A stretch of 64,000 bases of DNA, taken from assembly GCF_002008165.1 (NCBI RefSeq), contig NZ_MRDM01000010.1:244541-308540 (forward strand), written 5' to 3'. This stretch comes from Rhizobium laguerreae. GTDB taxonomy: Bacteria; Pseudomonadota; Alphaproteobacteria; Rhizobiales; Rhizobiaceae. The translations under genes and the position numbers were made by a program. The notes beneath the pieces were generated by a model, which saw nothing but the letters and a program-made list of their open reading frames with translations, had not been told where the DNA came from and searched no databases. Positions 54,417 to 62,947 of this stretch are shown piece after piece; position 1 is the stretch's first letter; each line of letters starts with the position of its first letter.

Positions 54417-55298
54417 ATGACCGCAGCGCTTCGGAACTATCATCAGCGGATGCAGCGAGTGCTGGATTATATCGACCGGCACCTCGATGACGATCTCGAT
54501 CTCGATGTTTTGAGCAGTGTCGCAGCCTTCTCGAAGTTTCATTTCCACCGGCAGTTCACGGCGACCTTCGGATTGTCCGTGCATCGCTATATCCAGCTTG
54601 CCCGCATGAAGCGCGCTTCATACCGGCTGGCTTACAGGGACGAAGAACGCGTCACCGATATAGCGATGGATGCCGGCTACGATGCGCCGGATGCCTTCGC
54701 CCGCGCCTTTCGGCAACGGTTCGGTCAATCGCCTTCGTCGTTTCGGACGTCTCCTGACTGGGAGCCGTGTCTTGCCGCCTTCGGGCCTCTCGACAATGCA
54801 AGGAGCAAGCTCATGCAGAAGACTTTTACCACTGACGACGTGATAATTCGCAATGTGCCTACCACGCCGGTGGCGATCATGGAGCATCGGGGCGACCCGG
54901 CGACGCTCGGTGCCACCATCCAGCGGTTCATCGCCTGGCGCAAGGCCGCTGGCCTGCACCCCAGGACAAGTCCGACTTTTAACGTCTGGCGTTCCGAGCG
55001 GCGTCCTCAGTCGCCTGCCGATTATAGCGTCGACCTTTGTGTCGGGACCGACCAACCGATCCAGGCGAACGGCGAAGAGATCAAAGCCGGCGAGATCCCT
55101 GGCGGACGCTGCGCGGTGCTGCGCGTCGTCGGCAACACCGACAATCTGGAGCCCGCCGCGCTCTACCTTTATCGCGACTGGCTTCCGGCCAGCGGCGAGG
55201 AAGCACGCGACTTCCCGATCTATTGCCAGCGGCTGAGCTTCTTCCCCGAAGTGCCGGAGCATGAGGCGGTGGCGGAGTTGTTTCTGCCGTTGAAATAG
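54417..55298 (+). CDS. AraC-family regulator with GyrI-like effector domain
   Basis: 293 residues. The N-terminal AraC DNA-binding pair is 'LDVLSSVAAFSKFHFHRQFTATFGLSVHRYIQLARMKRASYRLAY' (about 29-73) and 'TDIAMDAGYDAPDAFARAFRQRFGQSPSSFR' (about 80-110); the C-terminal GyrI/BmrR-like ligand domain runs about 140-293 ('TTPVAIMEHRGDPATLGATIQRF'). This Rob/SoxS-like order senses lipophilic drugs or similar. The DHFR-like gene follows, but a hairpin-rich gap of 220 bp separates them. Confidence 0.92.
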   Translation: MTAALRNYHQRMQRVLDYIDRHLDDDLDLDVLSSVAAFSKFHFHRQFTATFGLSVHRYIQLARMKRASYRLAYRDEERVTDIAMDAGYDAPDAFARAFRQRFGQSPSSFRTSPDWEPCLAAFGPLDNARSKLMQKTFTTDDVIIRNVPTTPVAIMEHRGDPATLGATIQRFIAWRKAAGLHPRTSPTFNVWRSERRPQSPADYSVDLCVGTDQPIQANGEEIKAGEIPGGRCAVLRVVGNTDNLEPAALYLYRDWLPASGEEARDFPIYCQRLSFFPEVPEHEAVAELFLPLK

Positions 55299-55388
55299 CG
55301 CCCTCTGACGATGGCTTGTCCATTTCGGATCGCTGGAAGCGGACAGGCCATTGTCCACCCAGGCAGCCTTGACAGGCAAGATTAGTCG

Positions 55389-55480
55389 GCAGCCTGAGCG
55401 TGGGCGTTCAGGCTGCTCCAAAAACAAATTGCGATTTAAAACCAGTTGAGTTAAATCGCAACCGATTGCATTCTGCAATC
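55389..55480. promoter_or_regulatory. Cluster of inverted repeats before the DHFR-like gene
   Basis: Three dyads: GCAGCCTGA/TCAGGCTGC (55389-55416); TTGCGATTTAA (55429-55439) with TTAAATCGCAA (55451-55461), 11-bp arms and 11-bp gap; GATTGCA/TGCAATC (55464-55480). They lie 39-130 bp upstream of ATG 55519 and could be operators or a leader structure. Confidence 0.55.
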
Positions 55481-55518
55481 AGATCTGCGGATATGCCGTT
55501 TAAGGAAAGGAAGTGAGG

Positions 55519-56049
<531 letters not shown>

Positions 56050-56261
56050 TCTCGGGACTCGCCAGATGGAAATCGCCGCGAAAGTCTGGTCTTGGTTTGG
56101 GTCAAAGCGACGGAAACAGCCCGTTTGGCGGCGCCGTCGTGCCGTCGACGGAGGTGACGGCGCGCAGCCTACGAATTCATAGGGGCGCCTGTCGCAAAGG
56201 TGATGCCTGCGATAGCGGACGGGCGCCTGATCCGGGTGCAGATCATCCTGTTCTAAAAGTT

Positions 56262-56312
56262 AGAGCATGATGTCGCCCGAAAACCGCTGACACTTTTCGG
56301 CATCATGCTCTA
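56262..56312. repeat. 51-bp rhizobial palindromic repeat (copy 2)
   Basis: Nearly identical to 45083-45132 (AGAGCATGATGTCGCCCGAA … CATCATGCTCTA). Its right end lies inside the isochorismatase-like gene and supplies the final residues and stop codon of that gene. Confidence 0.87.
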
Positions 56313-56950
56313 GGCACAGGCGTGTTGAGCAGCTGCTGCTCCCACAGGTACGCGATACCGCTACCGGCGGCGTGCTGCTTGAGAACCTCCGTCAGCTCAC
56401 CGGCGTGCTCGGTCCGGGCCCAGTCGCGCTGCCATTCGGACGCCAGCGCCAGCCAGGTCATCATGTTCGCGCCAGCCGCGATCATGCGCTGGATGGCGAC
56501 CTCGTGGGCCTCGACCGACGTGCCGCCCGACGCGTCGGTGATAACGGTGACATCCCAGCCTTCGCCGAGCGCCTGGATCACCGGCATCGCGACGCATATC
56601 TCGGTCCACAGGCCGGCGATGATCAGCTGCTTGCGGCCGGTCGCCTTGACCGCGTCCACGACCTTCCTGTCTTCCCAGGTATTGATGAACGTCCGGTCGA
56701 TGACCTCCTGGCCGGGAAATACGTCGGTGATTTGCGGGAAGATCAGACCACCCCGATCGGCGATCACGCTCGTCAGGATGGTGGGAACACCGAAAGCCCT
56801 CGCGGCCTTTGCCAAGGCCGTCGAGTTGTTGACCACTGCATGCGGATCGTGGCTGTTCAGGTTCGCGAGCTGGTAGGGCTGGTGGTCGATCAGAACGAGT
56901 ACCGAATCTTCGGGACGAAGAAGCGAAGCAAGGCCATTACGAAAGGTCAT
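56303..56950 (-). CDS. YcaC-like isochorismatase-family hydrolase
   Basis: 215 residues. The cysteine-hydrolase triad is visible: Asp in 'SVLVLIDHQPYQLAN' (D22), Lys/Arg in 'VIDRTFINTWEDRKVVDAV', Cys in 'LIIAGLWTEICVAMPVIQALGEG' (about 118). 'DASGGTSVEAHEVAIQRM' matches YcaC. The last residues Arg-Ala and the TGA stop come from a palindromic repeat inserted at the 3' end. It is divergent from a LysR gene (152-bp gap), its probable regulator. Confidence 0.9.
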   Translation of the reverse strand: MTFRNGLASLLRPEDSVLVLIDHQPYQLANLNSHDPHAVVNNSTALAKAARAFGVPTILTSVIADRGGLIFPQITDVFPGQEVIDRTFINTWEDRKVVDAVKATGRKQLIIAGLWTEICVAMPVIQALGEGWDVTVITDASGGTSVEAHEVAIQRMIAAGANMMTWLALASEWQRDWARTEHAGELTEVLKQHAAGSGIAYLWEQQLLNTPVPRA

Positions 56951-57102
56951 TATTACTTCCTTTGCTGCCGCCCATGAGCGGCATTGGTTTTGCGGGAGAC
57001 ATGCGCCAGGGGCGACGTTGCCTGGAAGCAGTATTGCCGTTCCTACTCAAGATGCGGTAGCACCCTTTCATGGCAATCTGTGTCGCGAAAAGGGGAACGC
57101 TA

Positions 57103-57996
57103 ATGGACATCGAAGAACTGCAGACCTTCGTGGAAGTGGCTGATGCCGGGGGCGTTTCGTCGGCTGCGCTCCGGCTCGGCGTCTCCAAGTCAATCGTCAG
57201 TCGGCGGCTCTTCCGGCTTGAAGCGGAACTTGGTGTCCAGCTTCTTGCACGGACCACTCGAGGCGCCGCTCTCACGGAAGCAGGGGCCACGTTCCGAGAT
57301 TATGCAGCGAGAGTCTGCGCCGAGATCGACGTGGCCAAGGAAACGATCCTACCCGCCGGTGACCTTCGCGGCCGCTTGCGAGTTGCCGTGCCGCTTTCCT
57401 TCGGCCAGACTCACTTCGCTCCCATCCTCGCGGAAATGGCGCGCCGCCACCCCCAGCTCCACATCCACACCTGCTACAGTGATCGCTTCGTCGATCTCAT
57501 CACAGAGGGTTATGATTGTGCGATCCGGGTTGGCTATCTTCAGGACTCCAACTTGATCGCAAGACGCGTCGGACCGATCTATGGGAAGTTCGTCGCGAGC
57601 CCGGACTACATCAAGGCGCATGGGTCGCCCGAGACGCCGGAGGAACTCGTCGCTCACGAGGCCCTCATGCAGGGCACCGAAGCCTGGCAACTCATGGATG
57701 GCGACAAGATCATCACGGTTCGTCCGCAGGGGCGCTTTAAAGCCGACAACGGCACCGCTCTAGTCGCCGCTGCGGCAGCAGGATTAGGGATCGCTTACCT
57801 GCCCGATTGCCTTACCCATGAATTTATAGCCTCCGGCGCGCTTGTGCCGGTCATGACGCATTATCCACCACCCCCGGCAGGTGCATATGTCATCCGCCCG
57901 CCAGGTCAGCATCCCGCACGGAAGATACGGGTCCTCACCGAATTGCTGATTGAGTATTGCGAACCGGCTCCGCCCTTTGCAGGTGTCGGTCGCTAA
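57103..57996 (+). CDS. LysR-family transcriptional regulator
   Basis: 297 residues from ATG 57103 with AGGGG upstream; a start 11 codons earlier is possible. HTH 'GGVSSAALRLGVSKSIVSRRLFRLEAELGVQLLARTTRGAALTEAG' (about 17-62) then the effector domain. It is of the CrgA/AaeR type and divergent from the YcaC-like hydrolase gene. Downstream lies the first stretch of the unusual right-hand region. Confidence 0.92.
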   Translation: MDIEELQTFVEVADAGGVSSAALRLGVSKSIVSRRLFRLEAELGVQLLARTTRGAALTEAGATFRDYAARVCAEIDVAKETILPAGDLRGRLRVAVPLSFGQTHFAPILAEMARRHPQLHIHTCYSDRFVDLITEGYDCAIRVGYLQDSNLIARRVGPIYGKFVASPDYIKAHGSPETPEELVAHEALMQGTEAWQLMDGDKIITVRPQGRFKADNGTALVAAAAAGLGIAYLPDCLTHEFIASGALVPVMTHYPPPPAGAYVIRPPGQHPARKIRVLTELLIEYCEPAPPFAGVGR

Positions 57997-58672
57997 AGCG
58001 CAAACGGCGCAACATTCGCGGATTGAACAACGTCGCTTCAAGCAATCGCAGCTCGGCTTCCGGCCGGATGACGGTAAGCGTCGCCGGCGACCTACCGAGC
58101 GTCAGTCGCGCGATATGGACAGCCCCGCGAGAAGCGGAGCGTACGCGGTGAGCCTTCTTATGACGATCCACCGGATGGGATCGGCGCGCCCGCATGCCAC
58201 GCGGCCAGTCGATCGCGAGACATGTAGACGCCGCTGAACAGCTCCGGTCCCTTCAGACCGTGAAGATGCGCTATTCCCCTACTCCCACTCTATTATTTTT
58301 TCTACACCAAGCATCTGTTTTTATTGACGAAAATTAATTCATGCGCTCCACACACCGTGGACGGGAACGTCAAAAGTTAACATTTTGATTTTACAGCATT
58401 TTTCGACGCAGCTGCAGCACTAAAAATTCTGTGGACTATCGATATCTATCGACCATTTCGCGGCGTGCCGTAGGCGGCGAAGGTCGAATCTAGCCCGCCA
58501 ACAAAGTACCGTCAAAGGATGACGACGGTTTCTCGCGAACAACTTTACGAACAGGAATAGCCAAAGCTGTCGGCTTGCAATCAGCGGCCCCGTTCCAGAC
58601 GATTGTTCATAATGAACGCCATCGACTTTCGCCGGACGGATAGGGCCTGGCATTGCAACTGCTTCGTCGCAA
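57997..58672. other. Long AT-rich non-coding gap
   Basis: 676 bp between a plus-strand LysR gene and the minus-strand nrsF copy, so both ends face inward. The part 58270-58440 is clearly AT-rich (runs of T and A), unlike the surrounding DNA. A 13-bp palindrome GTTCATAATGAAC lies at 58605-58617. Short open frames near 57950-58237 look like debris. I see no RNA gene. Confidence 0.5.
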
Positions 58673-59308
58673 CTACCACCTTAGAAAGCGTCGGCCTGCA
58701 AAATAGCCCGCAACGGCCACAATGAGTATGGCGATTGGATACCAGGTTGCGACGAACAACGGACTGTCGTCGGGGCAATTGGAGGCGTAAAGCGTAGCGG
58801 CAATACCGGCGGAAGCCAATGCCGCGATTGCCCCAGCCTGACCGGGGTGATCCGGCGCACCATGGCGCATCACCAGAAAGAGGAACACGGTCGGCGCTAG
58901 CGAGAGGACCGGGATGACTGTCAGGCAATGCAATGCATTGTGACCAACCAGTCTGCTTTCCCAAAGACCGGCCGGGGTGACGACCAACTCGATGGTAGCG
59001 GCGGCGATCAACAGCGCTGGTGCCAGCAGCAACAACCAGCGCCGAGCCGTTGTGCCCTCCCCTGGACGGATAAGGCTCTCCATCAGCGATGCCGCCACAA
59101 AAAACAGCGCCAAGGTGGCGATGAACTTGAATGCGAAGCGCACAGTCACGATTGCTTGAGCAAAATCAGGTCGAACACCCAGGACCGAAAAGAACACCAA
59201 TCCCGCCACCAATGCGCCAGCAGCTGTCGCCAGAGCAAGCGCCTTCGAGAGGTTGACGGGCCGCCGTGTGTCCTCTGATATCAGATTGATCAGGTCTTCC
59301 GTGTTCAC
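58673..59308 (-). CDS. nrsF: NrsF-family anti-sigma factor, copy 1
   Basis: A 211-residue membrane protein with six hydrophobic segments (about 22-45, 58-75, 88-110, 126-146, 156-175, 187-208). This DUF1109/NrsF family holds the ECF sigma SigF inactive in Caulobacter; two conserved cysteines are needed to release it. Both are present here: C128 ('HNALHCLTVIP') and C178 ('YASNCPDDSP'). It is translated from a GTG at 59308 (GGAG eight bases upstream) and follows the Cld-like gene by 84 bp. It has the same length and cysteine positions as copy 2. Confidence 0.87.
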   Translation of the reverse strand: MNTEDLINLISEDTRRPVNLSKALALATAAGALVAGLVFFSVLGVRPDFAQAIVTVRFAFKFIATLALFFVAASLMESLIRPGEGTTARRWLLLLAPALLIAAATIELVVTPAGLWESRLVGHNALHCLTVIPVLSLAPTVFLFLVMRHGAPDHPGQAGAIAALASAGIAATLYASNCPDDSPLFVATWYPIAILIVAVAGYFAGRRFLRW

Positions 59309-59392
59309 TCAAAGTACTCCGTTTGCGGCTGGCCTGACGAGACCGTCCCGCTTTGTTGGGCAACCTTACCAGGATTGGCTATCTTCGCATCA

Positions 59393-59950
59393 TCAACCAT
59401 GTTGCCATATCCGCAAGCGGATCTCGACCTCGCGTTCGACAAAACGCCATTCTTCAGTCGCACGCAATCGAAAGAGCATGGCCTCAAATTGAGGGGCACT
59501 TTCCTCCGCGAATTCGAACCAGGTGAGAAAATCGAAAGGCTCGCCAAGATCACGGCTGTGATAGAGCCGTCGAGCGACAGCAGGCAAATAGTCCATCCCA
59601 ATCTGAAAATGCGCCGACCTCTCCTGAATGATGGCCCGGCGTTCGTCCTGCGCAAGAGACCACCAAAGCTCCGACTTGCGGATCGGGATTAAGACCGCGA
59701 GGCAGGCCGTTGCGCGGCCCAACGGTGGTTGGCGTTCTCCAAGCTGATCGAGTTCGACACGGGTCGTGTATCGCGCGCTGCCGGCCGTTCCGCGCAGAAC
59801 CCAGGCCGCCGAATCGGGTAATATGACCTGATCGGTGTCCATGACACTAAGACGAGGCGCAACATCTAGACCCTTGCCAATAATGGCGCGCGTTGCCTCG
59901 ACCTGCCATTGGCCACTCTCACCAGCCACGAAGTATGTCGGTTTCACCAT
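59393..59950 (-). CDS. Short chlorite-dismutase-family haem protein with altered distal residue
   Basis: 185 residues, similar in size to the short (lineage II) Cld of Nitrobacter. 'LIPIRKSELWWSLAQDERR' and 'FDFLTWFEFAEE' are close to the Cld core, and the haem-ligating His is H131 in 'RRLYHSRDLGEPFDF'. In active chlorite dismutases the distal Arg lies 13 residues after the proximal His; here that position is Trp144 (LTWFE in place of LTRFE). The protein is therefore probably not a normal chlorite dismutase. It lies between two NrsF genes in one operon, 6 bp after copy 2. Confidence 0.82.
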   Translation of the reverse strand: MVKPTYFVAGESGQWQVEATRAIIGKGLDVAPRLSVMDTDQVILPDSAAWVLRGTAGSARYTTRVELDQLGERQPPLGRATACLAVLIPIRKSELWWSLAQDERRAIIQERSAHFQIGMDYLPAVARRLYHSRDLGEPFDFLTWFEFAEESAPQFEAMLFRLRATEEWRFVEREVEIRLRIWQHG

Positions 59951-59956
59951 CGTGAC

Positions 59957-60592
59957 CTACCAGCGCAACAGTCTGTGGCCAAGCAAAGCACCGGTTCCGG
60001 CAACTATCGAAATGGCAATCGGATACCATAGCATTACAAAGAGCGGGCTGTCGTCATCGCAATTGGCTGCGTAGAATGTCGCCGCAATCCCTGCCGCTAC
60101 GAGCCCGGCAACAGCTCCGGCGACCGCGGGTCGGGTGGGGGCAGCGGATCGAAGCGCGTAGAGAAAACAGGCAAGAGGACCCACCGATAAGAAAGGGATA
60201 ATCGTCAGGCAGAGGCTGGAATTGCGCCCGATCATGCGCGTCACCCATGTCTCCGACGGCATGACCAACAGTTCAAAGATCGCCGCTGCACTCATCAACA
60301 GAGCTGGAACCGTTAAGCCCAATGCCGTCAACCGAACCGGGACCCCCGGTCTTCCAATCCGGAACATGACCATCCCACCGGTCAAGCTGAGAGATCCCGT
60401 GATCACGAATTTGAACAGGAAGCGGCCGGTCTCGATGGCCGTGCCGAAGTCCGCACGCAAGCCGATGACCGCGAAGAACAAAATGGCGGCGATCAATGTA
60501 GCGGCAGTGGCAGCATGCATCAGGGCATGATCAAGATTCAGTCGAACCGGGGTATCCTGCACGAGCAGTTCGATCAACTCATCAGTTTTCAT
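59957..60592 (-). CDS. nrsF: NrsF-family anti-sigma factor, copy 2
   Basis: 211 residues with the same six-segment layout as copy 1. The key cysteines are again C128 ('SSLCLTIIP') and C178 ('YAANCDDDSP'). It overlaps the sigma gene by 4 bp (ATGA), the normal place of an NrsF gene next to its sigma factor. The pair has clearly diverged but kept identical length, so it arose by duplication. The N-terminal 'MKTDELIELLVQDTP' matches copy 1 'MNTEDLINLISEDTR' and probably contacts sigma. Confidence 0.9.
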   Translation of the reverse strand: MKTDELIELLVQDTPVRLNLDHALMHAATAATLIAAILFFAVIGLRADFGTAIETGRFLFKFVITGSLSLTGGMVMFRIGRPGVPVRLTALGLTVPALLMSAAAIFELLVMPSETWVTRMIGRNSSLCLTIIPFLSVGPLACFLYALRSAAPTRPAVAGAVAGLVAAGIAATFYAANCDDDSPLFVMLWYPIAISIVAGTGALLGHRLLRW

Positions 60593-61143
60593 GTCACCCG
60601 CCCCGAATAGAGAGCAGCCAACCCCTTCAATGCCCTATGCAGGGAAACACGTACCGCCACCTCTGTCATTTCCAGCCGATCGGCGGTTTCCCGAACACTC
60701 GACCCTTCAATCGATATCGATTGAACGATCGTTCGTTGCGGATCCTTGAGCTTGCCCAAAATCTGTTCGATATCGATGCGATCGGAGGCTGCGATGCGTT
60801 CGTCTGCTTTAAGTGTAGCAACGACGTCCTCGAGTGGTACTGACTGACTGCCACGGCGCCGCAGGCTATCGACCACCTTGTTGCGAACGATTGCCGATAG
60901 CCATGGCCCCAAAGGCCGTGACGGATCCCATGTCCCCCGCTTGAGATGGATAGTAAGCAGCACTTCCTGAACCACGTCCTCAGCCTCGCTGGCCGGCGCA
61001 CCGAACTGGTCACAACGCTTCCGCGCCATCACCCGTAAATGTGGTGTGAGGGCCGTCAGAAATTTGTGATAGGCATGGCTGTCGCCCGCAATCGCGGAAC
61101 GCAGCCAGGATGCCCATTCCTTTTCACGCGCCAGATCTTTCAT
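60589..61143 (-). CDS. ECF sigma factor of the SigF/NrsF type (ECF16-like)
   Basis: 184 residues from ATG 61143. Region 2 is 'LTPHLRVMARKRCDQFG…AEDVVQEVLLTIHLKRGTWDP' with 'PWLSAIVRNKVVDSLRRRG' (about 30-90); region 4 is 'LKDPQRTIVQSISIEGSSVRETADRLEMTEVAVRVSLHRALKGL' (about 129-172). Its neighbour is NrsF, the membrane anti-sigma partner. In Caulobacter the cognate system responds to heavy-metal/oxidative stress. A promoter of the SigF form lies 15 bp upstream. Confidence 0.92.
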   Translation of the reverse strand: MKDLAREKEWASWLRSAIAGDSHAYHKFLTALTPHLRVMARKRCDQFGAPASEAEDVVQEVLLTIHLKRGTWDPSRPLGPWLSAIVRNKVVDSLRRRGSQSVPLEDVVATLKADERIAASDRIDIEQILGKLKDPQRTIVQSISIEGSSVRETADRLEMTEVAVRVSLHRALKGLAALYSGRVT

Positions 61144-61157
61144 CCGACATATCCTTC

Positions 61158-61183
61158 TTCGGCGGTTCTCGTGCAATTGTTAC
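61158..61183 (-). promoter_or_regulatory. Predicted SigF-type autoregulated promoter
   Basis: On the minus strand GTAACA (61178-61183) is followed, after exactly 16 bases, by CGAA (61158-61161), close to the GTAACC-N16-CGAA form reported for the Caulobacter SigF regulon. It lies 14 bp upstream of the sigma ATG with AAGGA between, so the leader would be very short. Confidence 0.7.
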
Positions 61184-61251
61184 AGAGACCAGCCGCATTT
61201 TTTTGCGTGTGGGATATCGGGCCGAAACGTGCAAGCGTTTGAACGTTCATG

Positions 61252-61866
61252 TCATCGATCATGAGATAAGATTGTCTGACTGTGATTGGGTTCCAGCAGT
61301 GCAAAAATGGGCCGGATAAGACCTTCCAGAAGGTCTCTTTCTGGACGCGTGCGCGCTAGCACACGAATACCAAGCAGTGTGCCGAGGAGCGTGCCGGCCA
61401 TGTCCGATGCTTTTTGGCAACGATTGATCGATCCGTCTTTCTGGCCTCTTTCGACGCAGCGCTTGAAGAAAGCCTCAACCTGCACCAGGACTTGTGCAAC
61501 CACCCGCTGAAACTCATCATCATGTGGTGCTACCTCGAGCGCGGAATTGACCAGCATGCAGCCTTTCCGCTTTGTATCGCTCAACGACCGCTCAATAATT
61601 TCGTTGAAAAATGCGCCGATCGCCTCACGCGGCGGCTTCGTCTCAAACCGGCCGACACGGTCGCCGAAGCTCCGTTCGACATAGAAATCGAGCGCTTTGC
61701 GATAAAATGCGTGCTTGTCGCCAAAGGCATTGTAGATGCTTGCGGTGGTCAGCCCGATTGCCTGGGCCAGATCGCGGATTGACGTTGCCTCGTAGCCGTG
61801 TTCCCAAAACCGCTCTACAGCCAGCAGCAATATTTTTTCTTCATCAAATTCTCTAGGTCTGGCCAT
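61252..61866 (-). CDS. TetR-family transcriptional regulator
   Basis: 204 residues from ATG 61866 (GGAGACAGGACGT upstream). HTH 'ARPREFDEEKILLLAVERFWEHGYEATSIRDLAQAIGLTTASIYNAFGDKHAFYRKAL' (about 2-59). The ligand domain has a 'KGCMLVNSALE' core with a cysteine, as in the redox or electrophile-sensing AcuR/NemR-like group. It lies downstream of the Rieske operon on the same strand; the inverted repeat at 61927-61948 is its likely operator. Confidence 0.9.
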   Translation of the reverse strand: MARPREFDEEKILLLAVERFWEHGYEATSIRDLAQAIGLTTASIYNAFGDKHAFYRKALDFYVERSFGDRVGRFETKPPREAIGAFFNEIIERSLSDTKRKGCMLVNSALEVAPHDDEFQRVVAQVLVQVEAFFKRCVERGQKDGSINRCQKASDMAGTLLGTLLGIRVLARTRPERDLLEGLIRPIFALLEPNHSQTILSHDR

Positions 61867-61926
61867 ACGTCCTGTCTCCCAGAACATGGATCGAACGGGC
61901 GGCTGCCCAAGGCTATCGCCAATCTA

Positions 61927-61948
61927 TTTTAGAACATACGGTCTAAAA
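61927..61948. promoter_or_regulatory. Probable TetR operator
   Basis: TTTTAGA (61927-61933) and TCTAAAA (61942-61948) flank 8 bp; the inner part AGAAC…GGTCT extends the dyad. It lies 61 bp upstream of the TetR start, between it and the preceding gene. Confidence 0.65.
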
Positions 61949-61982
61949 CTCAACCCTGTGTGGTTCAACCTTTGTCTGCTTT

Positions 61983-62192
61983 CTACTTCATCAATCTCAG
62001 CGTCAGGCTGTTAAGGACGGAGAGCAGTACGATAACGGCAGCCCCGAAGATCACGTAGCGCAGTTCTTCGAACGGGGTGCCGCTCAGATAGTCCAGGCCA
62101 TACTGCCATGCGAGGACGATCATGATGGTAGCAATCAGCGCCAGCAATAGACCGAACAGATGGCGCCAGAAGCCTCTCCCATTCTGGGTCAT
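61983..62192 (-). CDS. Small two-span membrane protein
   Basis: 69 residues with two hydrophobic segments (about 10-30 and 45-65) and basic ends. It overlaps the preceding Cys-motif protein gene by 4 bp (ATGA), so it belongs to the Rieske operon. No family recognised; possibly a partner subunit. Confidence 0.7.
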   Translation of the reverse strand: MTQNGRGFWRHLFGLLLALIATIMIVLAWQYGLDYLSGTPFEELRYVIFGAAVIVLLSVLNSLTLRLMK

Positions 62193-62947
62193 GCTCCCGC
62201 CACCTCGCGGAAACTGTCGATCTTGAAAATCAGCAGATCGTCGCGGCGTTCGATATTACCTTCAAGCACCACCGGTAAACCGGTCTTGTCGAGCAAGGCC
62301 GCCGGCATCGGTCCTCCGTCCTTGGAAGCGAGAAGAAAGAAGATGTGGCCGTCCACGGGTGCAGTGGAAACGAAGACGGGTGGAACACCTCCAGAAATAC
62401 ACAGATTGGCGCAGGCCTTGTGCGCGAGGCCCGTCCCCGGCTTCATGGCGCCAGCACTGCATTTTCCATCACAGATCTCGCCCGTCAAACGCCACCGACC
62501 GAGATTGTCCGGCACGGACGTGACCGGCAGGGCCGGCATTTGCGGATCGGCTGCTTTCAGGTCGTCTTCGCCGCCGATCAGCAGCATGACCAGGTCTCCA
62601 CGCTTAACGAAGATGCCACCGGCCTGTGTGGTTTTGCCCGCAAGTGTCAGCGCCCTGTCGTCCACCCCGAACTTGCCCGAGCCCGCCAGCATGACAGCGC
62701 GCGCGGGCTTTTTGCCGTCGGAGGGAACACGAAGAATCGGATAGGGCTTTACCTCCATGGTGCCGATCAAATGCTCGTCGGCATAGCTGCCCGCGCCTGG
62801 ACTTTCGGTATTCAGGGACAGCAACGCCGAAGTCGTCGCCATAGCGGCAATGAAGAACACGATGAACCCGATCATCAGCACCCTGACATCGGCTGGGACT
62901 TTCTTGAAGTAACCGACAAAAAATCCGCGTTCGACGGGCCTCAGCAT
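62189..62947 (-). CDS. Membrane-anchored protein with a Cys-rich motif
   Basis: 252 residues from ATG 62947 (1-bp overlap with the Rieske gene stop). One membrane segment (about 23-44) is followed by a soluble domain, outside or periplasmic. A striking motif 'GEICDGKCSAGAMKPGTG' with 'HKACANLCISGG' gives C159, C163, H176, C179 and C183, a likely site for a metal or cofactor. I recall this pattern next to Rieske/ferric-reductase proteins but cannot name a family. It is the middle gene of the operon. Confidence 0.65.
   Translation of the reverse strand: MLRPVERGFFVGYFKKVPADVRVLMIGFIVFFIAAMATTSALLSLNTESPGAGSYADEHLIGTMEVKPYPILRVPSDGKKPARAVMLAGSGKFGVDDRALTLAGKTTQAGGIFVKRGDLVMLLIGGEDDLKAADPQMPALPVTSVPDNLGRWRLTGEICDGKCSAGAMKPGTGLAHKACANLCISGGVPPVFVSTAPVDGHIFFLLASKDGGPMPAALLDKTGLPVVLEGNIERRDDLLIFKIDSFREVAGA

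Noticed and set aside
59305..59655. 116-codon minus-strand open frame over the Cld-like gene
   Set aside because: Out of frame with the conserved Cld-family protein.
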